The notes under the pieces were generated by a model, which was not told the DNA's origin, made no database searches, and was given only the letters and a program-made list of their open reading frames with translations. From assembly GCA_022559845.1 (NCBI GenBank), contig CM040124.1:67355491-67419490 (forward strand): a stretch of 64,000 nucleotides of DNA, read 5' to 3'. A program made the position numbers and the translations under genes. Shown one piece after another: positions 1 through 12,600 of the stretch. This DNA is from Amorphophallus konjac (taxonomy: Eukaryota > Streptophyta > Magnoliopsida > Alismatales > Araceae). Each line of letters starts with the position of its first letter. Within the stretch, counting starts at the first letter, position 1.

Positions 1-839
1 TAGAATTTCCTGAAAAAGATAAGAAAAAAGTAGGGAATTAGCACACATGCCCAGAAGGTATCTTCGTATCAACATGAAGGTAATGTTTAAGTAATTAACA
101 TTTTTGCTCTAGAGTAAAGATAAATGAAATACGGTAAAACATGCGGTGTAAAACTAAAGTAACACAAGTAACATGAGATGATCGAGATGAGACATGAGAG
201 TTCATGTAGACTGGAAATATGATTAAGCAAGAATATAACATGAATATAATTTGACCATTCATGAACAAGAATGTACTTTTTCATAACCTTAAAGGTTATG
301 CACTAGAAAGTCATATAACGAGAAGGTACTAGCAAGCATGTACTTTCACAAGATTGCCTCGTGCATCTTCACTCGTTCATAAAAAAAGTACTCCCAGCGC
401 AATGCGACGCCAGTGTTCATCATAGCCCATGGTTTACAGTATGTTTCCGGCTATCTATCGAGGGGACTAGAGTGGAGCCCTTGGACACTGTTCGTGCCCA
501 CTCTTGCATCTTCAAGTTATAAATCAAGTTACTTCCATGAAAAATATAAATATGGCAATAATGTAACAAGTTCAAACTATGGTTCCATGATAACAAATAT
601 CAAGGTAAGAATGCTTCAATTAAGAATATGAGAGTTCAAAGATTTGATTTAGAACAAGGTTATCCCATGAAGAAAATTCGGTAGCATAACGGCATATTCT
701 TAAATTCCATAATTCATTAGATAGCTTTTGATACAAGGTGTGAGGTTCTAGATTATTAATAGACCATCTAGGGTCATAGGAAAACCAACCCTTGGGTCAA
801 ACCTTGGGTTAATCAATACTTAGGTATAAAACAGTCATA

Positions 840-2640
840 TCGGGGCCGTTTATGAAATAGCGGTCATTTACTGGACCATATGTGGATCCATGCGGTCATG
901 ATTGGACCGTTTAGAAACAGAGTCGATGAAACGTATGAAGTGGAACCATGCGGTCAAGGCAGGGCCGCTAGGAATCCTTTGCTGTCTCCAGAAGGCCGCT
1001 AAGGTCCCGAACACAAAACACCGGTTAAGTGCTTTTTAGGCAATTGGGTTTTGAGGGTACAACCAGCTCGGCGTCCTAGTGAGAATCCCAGGCTCGCGGA
1101 GTCTTACGGAGGCCTTGAAACAAGATCACCTAGTCCGGTGGAAGGAATATCCAACGGAGAGGATCACAAGTCCAAGATTGTGTGCTTAATGTGCAAAGTG
1201 TATCTAATGGCTACGCACCGGGGTAGGTATCATGTACTTATGAAAGACTCAAGGTGAGAGTTAGATCTTGAAAGACATCGATCAAAACAACAAGTCCATG
1301 AATCTTATGAAATTAAGATTAATAGAAGAGTATATGGTTTTGGCCCAAATTTATCATAAGTTTAAAATAAGTCCAAAGTGCATAAAGAACATGAAATCTA
1401 CTAGGATGAATAATTAATTTAACCAAGTATATGAATACAGTACTTAAAAATGGAATAAGACCTAATTAGCTATGCCTATCATATGATAAAAAGGACTGGT
1501 ATACATTATGTTTCAGGTTAACAATAATACAGAACTCAGAAGATAAAAGTGGTCTCGGGAGGACCGTTTCATGGGCGCTAGCGGTCTATCGTAGGACCGG
1601 TTAACAGGGCTTAGCGGTCTCAGGATGACCGTTTCTTCTTGTCTACTATAAACAGTAATAAAAGCTAAAATATATGCTAATCTAAGGTAGATAGATGTAT
1701 GGTAAAACATACCAACAGGAAAATAAGGTCTGAGAAAACCATATTAAGACATGAAGATGCATGGGTAGTCATGATTTAAACTAGAACTATCATTTTCGTT
1801 ATTAAGGGTGGAAACTATGCACGCAGAAAGAGCCTAGATGCGCAGTGATAGTAAAACATTAAATATTCCGTGTAGAAATCATGAAATTCCATGAAATGAA
1901 ATGGATTTTACTCCTGACATATTATTCTAGCCTTTTTATGAGATAACCTACCTTTGATTCCATCCCTAGACTTTGAATTTCTGACTGGAAGTCGACCCTA
2001 GTTCCTGCACGTCCTGTGCCAAACCAGTAACTTCCCGTCCCTCTATCTCCCGATCCTCTTGACCTAAATTCATGAAAATTGGACGGTAGGTAGAAGATAC
2101 AAAGGGGAACAGAAAGTTCTGAAGGACTAATTTCTAAATACCTTGATTTGGGCTTCTATTTCCCTGATCTTCACTAAACTATCGCACCGGTTCCTGTGCA
2201 GTCCGTTGCGAATCATTGACTTGCAGTGGCTCTAACTCTCCAACGGCTGGGTCTTCTAGTATGAAAATTTAAGGGTAGTTAGATAAAACTAAGAAGAACA
2301 TAAAGTTCTAAATAAATACCATGAGAAGATGTCTCCTTACCTTCGAAATATGTGAGCCAACATTAGGGTTCGCATGAGTCGAAGTTAGGGTCTATTTGTA
2401 GGGTTCACCTAGGGTTTAAGGGATTAGATCGAACCTAGAGTCTTAAATTGGAGTAGAGTAAATCCCTAGAGAGTTCTCGAGAGTCTTCCACGCCAAGTAT
2501 CTTCGATCTAAGGTGATTTGATCGTCAAAGATCAAGCTTTTCACGTTTTCTTCCATTCACGGAACTGGGGTTGCTTAGCGGTCATAGCAAGACCGCTAGG
2601 GTGGGTCTTGCGGTCGCTCAATAGACCGCCAGGCTTCATT
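840..2640. repeat. Dispersed GCGGTC/GACCGC mini-hairpins
   Basis: About nine short imperfect palindromes occur in three clusters, near 840-1000, 1550-1645 and 2575-2632. Each has an arm close to GCGGTC, a spacer of about 7-9 nt that differs every time, and a second arm close to GACCGC. The copy at 2579 is a clean example (GCGGTC, 7 nt, GACCGC). They are spaced irregularly, so they are not a tandem array. The arms are GC-rich and hold a CpG in otherwise AT-rich DNA. Function is unknown. Confidence 0.6.
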
Positions 2641-2692
2641 AAATCTGAAATTTTTAGATTTTCGTATTATCCCCCATTTATCCTCTAATTGA

Positions 2693-2700
2693 TATATATA
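2693..2700 (-). promoter_or_regulatory. Possible TATA box of the layer 0 LTR
   Basis: TATATATA preceded on the minus strand by GGGG. It lies about 240 bp into the LTR when the layer 1 insertion is ignored, a plausible U3 position. Only composition and position support it. Confidence 0.3.
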
Positions 2701-2822
2701 CCCCATTTTAAATCCATAAATTACCTAATTTACGTTTCTATTAATGGGCTTGGGTCTAAAAGTCTTGGAATTGGGTCTTTGGGCCTATTTGAGTTGGGCT
2801 TAACTCTTTGGTAAATATAGGG

Positions 2823-3606
2823 TGACGGGATCGTCATCGACATCGGACTTGATCTTCCATCTTAAAATATTTGTTTTTTTTTATTTTACATAAGGGTCTT
2901 TGATGTTTATCTTTTGATATCCCTAAGTGTCTTTAAGGGAGTTATAATGAGTCATAGGTGTCTTTTCATATTTCTAGGCATCAAAGAGTCTTAGAGTTTT
3001 TAAGGGTGTTATAATCAGTCATTGGTGTCTTTTCATATTTCTAGACATTAAAGAGTCTTAGAGTTTTTAAGAGAGTAATAATGAGTCATAGGTGTCTTTT
3101 CATATTTCTAGGCATTAAAGAGTCTTAGAGTTTGTCCTTTGATCTTCTTTGTGAAGTCTATAAAAAAAGTCTTGTAGTCCTTATTTGAAGTAATAGAATG
3201 AAGAAAAAACCAGTTTAGCTATGACTATGAGTGTTCTTCCAGATTTTTGGAACCCCGGGTGAGAGGACCAACCCCACTTCGCCCCGCCATGGAGGTCGTC
3301 CGTGAAGCTCCGGTGCATCATCTTCGAGAATAGGACAGGTGTGAAGCCCCATCGAAGCTCACGATCTTCCTCCTTCACCGTTCAACTACCGTCGTCGTCC
3401 ATCACCACCGCCACCACCGCCGTGCCAACTGCAACGCCTGCAACCGCCAACATCGCAGAGAAGAATTGAAGAGCGCGATTGTGTCATCCCTGAGATGGGG
3501 ATGGGTGTGAGGCCCCGGCCGAGCTCCTCCGTTCTTCTCTAGTCACCTCGCCTTCCTGCTCTCCGGCTGACAGTTTGAAGTCCTTCCTCGACCTCGTGTA
3601 CCATCA
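2823..3606 (+). repeat. 5' LTR of the TRIM-like element
   Basis: Begins TGACGGG and ends CCATCA, immediately before a primer-binding site. A TATA box (TATAAAAAAA) starts at 3159. The second half is GC-rich. It matches the split 3' LTR with roughly 5% differences by eye and a few short indels. Confidence 0.93.
2937..3135 (+). repeat. Three tandem ~66-bp units inside the TRIM LTR
   Basis: Three consecutive units share GTCTTTTCATATTTCTAG and AAAGAGTCTTAGAG. The same units recur in the 3' LTR, where layer 2 inserted directly after the TAATG of one unit. Confidence 0.85.
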
Positions 3607-3608
3607 AA

Positions 3609-3625
3609 TGGTATCAGAGCAAGTC
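3609..3625 (+). promoter_or_regulatory. Primer-binding site, initiator Met tRNA
   Basis: TGGTATCAGAGCAAGTC lies two bases after the 5' LTR. TGGTATCAGAGC is complementary to the 3' end of plant initiator methionine tRNA and is the usual PBS of many plant LTR elements. It fixes the orientation of the TRIM-like element as plus. Confidence 0.92.
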
Positions 3626-3706
3626 ATCCGGTTTGTCCCAATAAGCCGGGGTCCTGCGATTCGTGATTCGAGGTTCGAGGTTGAACCTTCTCCAAGCGGA
3701 GGGGTT
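3626..3706 (+). other. Rest of the TRIM internal region with purine-rich end
   Basis: Eighty-one bases with no ORF of note. It ends in a short purine-rich stretch (AAGCGGAGGGG) directly before the 3' LTR, a plausible polypurine tract. Confidence 0.6.
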
Positions 3707-3900
3707 TGATGGGATCGTCAACGACATCGGACTTGATCTTCCGTCTTAAAATATTTGTAATTTTTTATTTTACATAAGGGTCTTTGAAGTTTGTCTTTTG
3801 ATATCCCTAAGTGTCTTTAAGGGAGTAATAATGAGTCATAGGTGTCTTTTCATATTTCTAGGCATCAAAGAGTCTTAGAGTTTTTAAGGGAGTTATAATG
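3707..3900 (+). repeat. 3' LTR of the TRIM-like element, first part
   Basis: Matches 2823 onward for 194 bp and stops at TAATG (3896-3900), where E2 begins. The LTR resumes at 59965. Confidence 0.93.
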
Positions 3901-6504
3901 TGACGTGAAACGGCCTAGGATGGAAGGTGGTGACCCCGATCGCCAAGTGGTACGAGGCGAAGGACGGACCCGAAGGTCTCCTCGACACTAGAAAGGCCAC
4001 GTTTCGAACCGGCATAATCGGAACGTCCCGCAACGTCTTTTGATATATCACTTGATGAAGGGGACCACAATGGGTATGACTTAGGGTATGCAGCAACTAA
4101 CTCAACGACCCCTTGGACCTAGCAAGCAAGCACGAACCAAACGACGGACTCACTCAAGTGGGTTCACCCGCGTCACGCACACCCGGGTCCGTTGGTGGAC
4201 CAGCGATGATGGTGAGGGTCCGAGGTTGGAACTTGGGATTCCAGGGGTATGGCTAGCTTCGGGATGACCCCAATGGGCCAGGTATGTCCAATTCAGTGGG
4301 CGGCTGGCACGCCGAGGGCGTGGAACAAAGGGTCACTCTCACAGCTCACCCGCGGTGGCACTCAATTAGATGGCAATTTGAGATCGGGCACTCACTCGCC
4401 GCTAACGGTGCAACCAGAAACAATACTACACTAAGAAAGTAAATGCCAGCAGTGAGAGTGTTCGAATCTCACCTGATCGGCGTGAGAACATCGATCCCGA
4501 CCGGAGTCGAGGCGAGCGGGGAAGTGTGGGTTCCCCGCACACTGCGTCGATGAAGCTTCACCCTGCTAAAAAATTACATTCACTACTCCTCACACAGGAG
4601 GGTTAGACTAGGGGTGGGAAAATATGGGGTTACAAACAAACACTACCTCCCACATGAAGGGGCTGTAAGCCGGCCAGGCGGGGTGAGGAAAAACTAAGCT
4701 TTAAGCCTAATGGAAGAAGTCGTCGGTTCTGCCAGCTCTCTAGGGCAGCTAGATAGACAGTCACTGTCGATACTACCATGGACTCTCCCGAACTCCGTTG
4801 TAGACGAAGCCAGCGCCAAATCCTCCGGAGTTGGCCCAGGAGGTCGTCAGAATTTTTGCGGATTTTCTAGAAGACGGTGATGGTCGGGACAGAGTCGTGA
4901 ACATGGTTGCTAGCCTCTGGATCTGGTAGCTTCTGAGTCACTACAGCAGGAAGGCGAGGCAACCACGGATGCTCCCAAGCTTTGATTCTGGCGTGGCTAG
5001 AGTTGTTGGATTTGTGGTCGAACCCTCTTCGAATAGAGACCTGCGGGGATGCCGAAGGAGGTCGGAGTAGATGGCGAGGACCCGAACAGTGACAGGGTAT
5101 CAAGTCAGTTCCAGAGGGAACTGACCAGTGCACCCTAGGGAGGAAATTAGGAACTCACAGCTCTAGAATCCGAACGGAGTGTCGCTTCTTGGGTCTAGTA
5201 GAGGACTTGCAGAAGATGTCCCCCTCCGAAGGGCGTTCCAAAACTCACACCAGGGTGGCCGTGAGGGCTTCTGTACTAAGCTCCCAGTTGTCTGCTGGAG
5301 ATGACTTGCGTAGGTCGGTGAGAATCGATCTGCCGGACTGCTCCGACGTCGTATGAGGGTGGACAAGTGCTTGCTGCGAAGCTGACTTGGACACAAAACC
5401 GCTGGTATATGGTAGGCAACTTGGAACCTTGTGGAATGGTCGTGGGTGGCGCTGCAACTTGCTAGTACTCTGCTGCTGCGAATCTGCCTGGGTGGTAGGT
5501 GGAGATTGAGGATGATGATGGGGGAATGAGAGGGGGAACAAGGGAGGGGATGGGTCAGGGGTGAAGTCTGGCTGAGAGGGGACCAGGGGAGGGTCAAACC
5601 AGGGTGAGGGAGGAGGGAGGTGATTTGCTGGGGGCGGAGCTAGCAGGGTGGGGGATCTGGTGCGATGGAGAGAGGGAGGGGAATGGGGAGAGAGGGGTGC
5701 GCAAACACTAGGGAGAATGGCGGAGAGGGAGGTGGGTGCGCACCAATTCTTGGGGTTGGGGATTTTCCTTGATGGAGGGGGCCTAGGTAATGTCAATAGG
5801 TGCCTTGGGGATGTGAAGGGAGGCTTGGGAGAATGGAGAGACACTTGGGGGTGGTGAAGAGGTGTATTGGTAAGTGGAAGGGTGCCTAGGGGGTGGTGGG
5901 AGTTAGTGGGGTGTTTAATGCTCTCTAGGGAGTTGAAAGGACACTAGATGAGGTGGAGGGTGATGTGGTGGAGAGAGGAGAGAGGTGGGTGCGCAAGTTT
6001 TAGAGAGAGAAGGGGAGGAGAGAGAAAGTGGCTCAAGTGAGAGAGAGGGATATGGGAGCTTCTCACTCCAAGGGCTTCTCACCCTGTGGGTTGGCTTCTC
6101 ACCAAGGGAACACACAAGATTAAAATCTGGAAATTCTTCAAATATTCATTAGCTTCAAATGAGAGAATGGGGTCCTATTTATAGGAAACCCATAATTTAC
6201 AATAAGTCTCTGACTTTTTGGACTAATGACAAGAAACCAAGGGAAGGGGGGCGCCCCTGAGCCTAGCCCATATAATTGGGCCCATTAACTAAACTAATCA
6301 ACCCTATGACACTTAACTTAGGTAGATGACTCATTAACCTAGGTACTTGACTCAAATAAAAGGAAAAATTACATAATTATGACTCAAAGAAATTATAAAA
6401 ATTACATGCCATGACCAAGAAAAATGTGGCGAACAAGATGAAGCATAGCCGACAAGCAACGGGACCCTCGGAAAAATGTGGAGTGATAGGAGATGTCCCC
6501 ATCA
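3901..6504 (-). repeat. E2 3' LTR (complete, 2604 bp)
   Basis: Intact LTR from TGACGTGAAACG to GATGTCCCCATCA (plus-strand reading). It matches 35139-35553 joined to 57767-59959. A minus-strand TATA box (TATAAATA) lies at 6176-6183. It contains long proline-rich open frames on the minus strand (5163-5844) that are shifted in the sister LTR, so I do not treat them as genes. Confidence 0.92.
6176..6183 (-). promoter_or_regulatory. TATA box in the E2 LTR
   Basis: TATAAATA on the minus strand, conserved in the sister LTR at 59631-59638, where it would drive the element. Confidence 0.65.
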
Positions 6505-6723
6505 TACCCCCGGGGTGCAGAGAACTCGACTCCATCGAGTATGGGTCCACTGGGGCAGTGGTCCTCCAAAGCAGCTCCGGGCGAACCACGACCTCCAAAC
6601 TCAACCCCGCATCCATAGCCAGGGGACAGCGCTTCAACTTCTCAAGGTGGCTCGGACACACCCTCTTGCTGACGATAGTACCTTGCTCGCCCAGTATTGC
6701 CTCCATGTGCTCACGTCGGGCTC

Positions 6724-8324
6724 TCAAGTTGATTTGTGGTGGCACTCCGAGGGTATCTCTCTCAAAGGAAGGTAGAGGCTGAAGCACTCACTAGGATCAA
6801 CCGCGGTGCCCATATCGGGTGCCGGATCTGCCACGTGGGAAATGGGGTGAATCCTAAAACTCCTCGATAAATCCAACCTGTAATCCGGGTCACCAAAGCC
6901 ACTCGAAACTTGGCAGGGTCCAAGCCCTCGTGCCCTCGATTTGGAGGTGTCCCTAAGGTAGGGCCACTCCAAAGTCACCATCGCCAAGTTGCCAACTTGG
7001 AATTCCAAGTGGCGCTCGTGAGCTTTTGCCTGCTCCTTGTGATTCTCACTACCCGTTGCTTGTTGCTTGCTTAAATACTCATGCCATGTAATACGATGCG
7101 GTGTGAGTGGGAAATGTATGATATGCAAAGGGGGGCCAGAACAACCATATTTAGACCAATCATGCAGAGGTGCTATGGAGACTTTGAAGGGTGTGGGAGG
7201 GCCAGGGCTCCCATAGGTGTCCCTCTCATGCGTGGGTGTGATGAGTGCCGGGGGACCCGGACATCCATGAATGCTCCTATCATGCCTACGACCCATGATG
7301 AATGAAAGAGGATCATTACGCCCAAATATAGACCACTCATGTTTCCTACTTGACATGTGGGTGATGTGAATGAATGGACCCAACATAGTATTCATGCCAA
7401 GTGGTGGGAGGTGCCAAGACATATGCATTCCTACTCCAATGATGACTTCCATGTGTGGGGTGGCGGGATGGCTTTTGAGCTTCCACTTAAAAGGGTCAAA
7501 AGGATCTAGGAAGGTGGACATCTTGGAGAGAGGCACTTCCTTGTTCCCTAGGTGAAGATCTTCCCTCGTTATGGGTTCCCATATGAGGCCCGAGTCTAGG
7601 AAGGGGTGGATTGGGTCAAACATGGTGGGCTATGGTAGGAAAAGGTGGGTGGTGGGTAAGGTGGTCGGATCACATGGGTATCCTGGTTCCCATAGGAAGG
7701 GATCGAAGGGATCATGATAGGGGTTACCAAGGGAGAGGATCCCTATATCCTCAAGATCCTCAAAAGGTGGGTCATTCTCCTCCAAGATGATTGGGCCAAT
7801 GTTGTTAGTGGGTTGGCCGATCAAAGTTCTTGAGATCTCAATGGGAGGGGAGTAGACCGAGATGGGTTCCTCATCCATGGAGAGAAAGAGAAGGAGGTCG
7901 CTAGTGTAGCGCCCAATAGTACAAACTGAGGTGATAGACCCGACACATAGGTGTAGGAGGTCAAGGCTCCTAGGTTGTTCGGTCATGAGAGTCAACATGC
8001 CAGCCAACTCCAATTGCCATGCTAAGCCCTTGAGAAGGTCCCCTAAGGTCTCCACTTGGTAAGATGATTGGATTGTGGTGTGATAGGAGGAGAAGGGTAC
8101 TACGGCGAGGTTTTGCTCCATGTGAGGGAAAACATGGGCCGTGATCTCTCTAATTGAGCTCTCCCTTAGCCAACTAGCAAGGGGTTCTCCTAATATGAGC
8201 TCGGCCCTAACTAGGGAGGGTGGGGTAAGGTGAAGACCACCGTGTGAGGCCTTTCCTTCATCTTGGACATGGGTGGTCTCCATGGAGGGAATAGGGTCCG
8301 GAGTGTTCACCACTATGGGGTCGG
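6724..8324 (-). pseudogene. E2 polyprotein, C-terminal part with integrase GPF/Y-like tail
   Basis: This frame continues from 35051-34034 on the other side of the CACTA insertion; phase arithmetic across the GTA duplication shows they are one frame. An in-frame TAG interrupts it at 7630-7632. The first part is a low-complexity spacer. Codons at about 7370-7110 hold four loose repeats around 'GxPGPP'. Near 7040-6790 the protein reads HLEFQVGNLAMVTLEW, then GLGPCQV, then HPISHVADPAP. This matches the shape of the GPF/Y module at the C terminus of Ty3/gypsy integrases (basic helix, EFQVGD-MV, GP, FNVADL). No catalytic integrase residues are present. This is the tail of a lost pol joined in frame to gag. 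Domain assignment rests on pattern recognition and is fairly secure. Confidence 0.7.
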
Positions 8325-8340
8325 GTACACTACCAGAAAA

Positions 8341-8870
8341 GGTGGGATTTCAGACGGCCTCATTCCGTCTAAAATCCGTTTGAAAATCCGTGAGAAGACA
8401 CTTTTGTAATGGATTTCACACGGATTTCAGACGGAATACGGATGTCACATATTCTTGGTTACAAATTTCGGACAGTTCAATACTCCGTCACAAATACTGT
8501 CTGAAATTTCAAACGGACTTTTTTCCATGTGTATTTTCGTCTGAAATTACAAATTTCGGACATATTAATATCAGTCACAGGAACCGTCTGCAATTTCAAA
8601 CGGAAACTTTCTATCCCAAATACGGTCGCAATTCCCGTCTGAAATTTCAAACAGAAACTATGTCCGTGTGAAATACCGTATGAAACTATCCGTGCCAAAG
8701 ACCGTTCCAATGTCCGTCTAAATTTTAGACAAATTATTTTATCTCTATTTCAGACGGTGTCATGTTATATTCCGTCTAAAATTTTAGACGGTTAATATTT
8801 CGTCTCATATTCCGTCTGAAATTTCATACGGATCCGTTTGAAAATCCGTCTGAAATCTCATAAATCATTT
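8341..8870. repeat. CACTA subterminal repeats, left end
   Basis: More than fifteen copies of TTTCAGACGG or its complement CCGTCTGAAA, with variants, in both orientations within about 530 bp of the terminus. In CACTA elements such motifs bind the TNPA-type protein and set excision efficiency. That role is known for the family and inferred here. Confidence 0.88.
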
Positions 8871-9279
8871 TTTAAAAAATTCAAAATTATTATAATAAAC
8901 TTGTTGAAAATACATCAAATAATCAAACACCACCGAAAAAAAAACTCAACAACCTGCTGATCAAATATCATCAAACTAACGTATAGAAAAAAAAACACAT
9001 AATAAACTCAAGAAATGTCTGGCACATCGTCCATATCCTCCTCCCTGCCCTGCTCATCTCCTCTGTCGCCGCCCGCAGAAGGATCCTCCGACATTAAAAA
9101 ATAATAACATTCATTCATAGATAAAAAAATTAGTGCGAAGATAAATTAGCATAAATTGAAATCCATCTGAAAATATCAAATTGAAATCAAACATATCAAA
9201 TTGATATCTGCATTGATTTTATAGACCCCAACTAACCTAGCTGTCATCAGTATTTTAAATTAATTACATTTGGATCAAA
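8871..9279. other. AT-rich spacer between subterminal repeats and satellite
   Basis: AT-rich with several poly-A runs. I see no gene, and no repeat monomer until about 9280. Confidence 0.6.
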
Positions 9280-9609
9280 CCGATCCGAATTGAAATCCGT
9301 TAGTTTTGACAAGTCACTTTCATCTCCCAGGTCATGTTGGAATGATCGGCATGCCGATCCGACTGGCATTTCAGATTTTAGACCCCCAGACCCGACTTGG
9401 GAGAAATTTAAACTAAGTGTATTTAGAAAATGTACTTTTGCGCGCTGGGGCCAAACCGGGTATCCGATTTGGATTCCGTCAATTCTGACAAGTCACTTTC
9501 ATCTCCCAGGTTGTGTTGGAATGATCGACACGTCGATCAGACCGGTATTTCAGATTTTAGACCCCTGGACCCGACTTGGGAGAAATTTAAACTAAGTGTA
9601 TTTAGAAAA

Positions 9610-12600
9610 TACACTTTTGAGTGTTGGGGCCAAACCGGGCATCCGATTTGGATTCCGTCAGTTCTGACAAGTCACTTTCATCTCCTAGGTCATGTTGGAA
9701 TGATCGGCACACCGATCAGACTGGTATTTCAGATTTTAGACCCCCGGACCCGACTTGGGAGAAATTTAAACTAAGTGTATTTAAAAAATACACTTTTGAG
9801 CGCTGGGGTCAAACCGGATATCCAATTTGGATTCCGTCAGTTCTTACAGGTCACTTTCATCTCCCAGTTCATATTGGAATAATCGGCATGCCGATCAGAC
9901 TGGTATTTCAGATTTTAGACCCCCGGACCCAACTTGGGAGAAATTTAAACTAAGTGTATTTACAAAACAAGCTTTTGAGCGCTGGGGCCAAACCAGGTAT
10001 CCGATTTGGATTCCGTCAATTCTGACAAGTCACTTTCATCTCCCAGGTCATGTTGGAATGATCGGCATGCCGATCAGATTGGTATTTCAGATGTTAGACC
10101 CCCGGACCCGACTTGGGAGAAATTTAAACAAAGTGTATTTACAAAACAAGCTTTTGAGTGCCGGGGCCAAACCGGGTATCCGATTTAGATTCTGTCAGTT
10201 CTGACAAGTCACTTTCATCTCCCAGGTCATGTTGGAACGATCGGCACGCCGATCAGATTGTTATTTTAGATTTTAGACCCCCGGACCCGACTTGGGAGAA
10301 ATTTAAACTAAGTGTATTTACAAAACAAGCTCTTGAGCACTGGGGCCAAACCGGGTATCCGATTTGGATTTCGTCAGTTCTGACAAGTCACTTTCATTTC
10401 CCAGGTCGTGTTGGAATGATCAACATGCCGATCAGACCGACATTTCAGATTTTAGACCCCCGGACCCGACTTGGGAGAAATTTAAACTATGTGTATTTAG
10501 AAAATGCACTTTTGAGCGCTAGGGCCAAACCGGGTATCCGATTTGAATTCCGTCAGTTCTAACAAGTCACTTTTATCTCCCAGGTCGTGTTGGAATGATC
10601 GGCATGCCAATCATATTGGTATTTCAGATTTTAGACCCCCAGACCCGACTTAGGAGAAATTTAAACTAAGTGTATTTAGAAAATGCACTTTTGAGCGCTG
10701 GGACCAAACCGGATATCCAATTTGGATTCCGTCAATTTTGACAAGTCACTTTATCTCCCAGGTCGTGTTGGAATGATCGGCACACTGATCAGACCGATAT
10801 TTCGGATTTTAGACCCCCGGACCTGACTTGGGAGAAATTTAAACAAAGTGTATTTACAAAACAAGCTTTTGAATGCTGGGGAAAAACCGGGTGTCCGATT
10901 TGGATTCCGTCAGTTCTGACAAGTCACTTTCATCTCCCAGGTCGTGTTGGAATGATCAGCATGCCGATCAGACTGCCATTTCAGATTTTATACCCCCGGA
11001 CCCGACTTGGGAGAAATTTAAACTAAGTGTATTTACAAAACAAGCTTTTAAGCGCTGGGGCCAAACCGTGTATCCTATCTGAATTCCGTCAGTTCTAACA
11101 AGTCACTTTCATCTCCCAGGTCGTGTTAGAATGATCAGCATGCCGATCAGACAGGCATTTCAGATTTTAGACCCCCGGACCTGACTTGGGAGAAATTTAA
11201 ACTAAGTGTACGTAGAAAATGCACTTTTGAGCGCTGGGGCCAAACCGGATATCTGATTTGGATTCCGTCAGTTTTGACAAGTCACTTTCATCTCGCAAGT
11301 TATGTTGGAATAATCGGCATGTCGATCAGACCAGTATTTCATATTTTAGACCCCCAGACCCGACTTGGGAGAAATTTAAACTAAGTGTATTTAGAAAATA
11401 CACTTTTGAGCGCTGGGGCCAAACCGGGTATCCGATTTAGATTCCGTCAGTTCTGAAAAGTCACTTTCATCTCCCAAGTCATGTTGGAATGATCGGCATG
11501 CCGATCAGAGTGGTATTTGAGATTTTAGACCCCTGGACCCGACTTGGGAGAAATTTAAACTAAGTGTATTTAGAAAATACACTTTTGAGCGCTGGGGTCA
11601 AACCGGATATCCAATTTGGATTCCGTCAGTTCTTACAGGTCACTTTCATCTCCCAGGTCATGTTGGAATAATCGGGATGCCGATCAGACTGGTATTTCAG
11701 ATTTTAGACCCCCGGACCCGCCTTGGGAGAAATTTAAACTAAGTGTATTTACAAAACAAGCTTTTGAGCGCTGAGGCCAAACCGGGTATCTGATTTGGAT
11801 TCCGTCAATTCTGACAAGTCACTTTCATCTCTCAGGTCGTGTTGGAATGATCGACATGCCAATCATATTGGTATTTCAGATGTTAGACCCCCGGACCCGA
11901 CTTCGGAGAAATTTAAACTAAGTGTATTTACAAAACAAGCTTTTGAGCGCTGGGGCCAAACCGGGTGTCTGATTTGGATTATGTCAATTATGACAAGTCA
12001 CTTTCATCTCTCAGGTCGTGTTGGAATGATCGGCACGCCGATCAGACCGGTATTTTAGATTTTAGACCCCCGGACCCGACTTGGGAGAAATTTAAACTAA
12101 GTGTATTTACAAAACAAGCTCTTGAGCGCTGGGGCCAAACCGGGTATCCGATTTAGATTCCGTCAGTTCTGACAAGTCACTTTCATCTCCAAGGTCGTGT
12201 TGGAATGATCAGCACGCCGATCAGACTGACATTTCAGATTTTAGACCCCCGGACCTGACTTGGGAGAATTTTAAACTAAGTGTATTTAGAAAATGCACTT
12301 TTGAGCGTTGGGGCCAAACCGGGTATCCGATTTGAATTCCGTCAGTTCTAAAAAGTCACTTTTATCTCCCAGGTCGTGTTGGAATGATCGGCATGCCGAT
12401 CAGATCGGTATTTCAGATTTTAGACCCCCAGACCCGACTTGGGAGAAATTTAAACTAAGCGTATTTAGAAAATGCACTTTTGAGCGCTGGGGCCAAACCG
12501 GGTATCCAATTTGAATTCCGTCAGTTTTGACAAGTCACCTTCATCTCCCAGGTCGTGTTGGATCGATCGACACACCGATCAGACCAATATTTCAAATTTT

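Larger units (their letters stand above)
1..2817 (-). mobile_element. Layer 0: long Del/Tekay-like LTR, left part
   Basis: AT-rich DNA with no gene I can recognise. It is continuous with 60552-60669 once the layer 1 insertion is removed, because the TSD TAGGG lies on both sides. Read on the minus strand, the unit begins at 60669 with TGTAACGCC, a typical start for Del/Tekay-type LTRs, and runs leftward past base 1, so only part of it is here. A TATA-like stretch at 2693-2700 and scattered GCGGTC/GACCGC hairpins lie within it. The family is an inference from the terminus; no coding domain of this element is in the window. Confidence 0.5.

Noticed and set aside
4450..4475. GTTCGAATC resembling a tRNA B box
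   Set aside because: No A box or tRNA fold surrounds it, and the sister LTR copy near 57905 has lost the motif.
5163..5844. 199- and 144-codon proline-rich frames on the minus strand of the E2 LTR
   Set aside because: The equivalent frames in the sister LTR (58823-59297) are shifted and broken, and LTRs are not expected to code. Base composition explains them.
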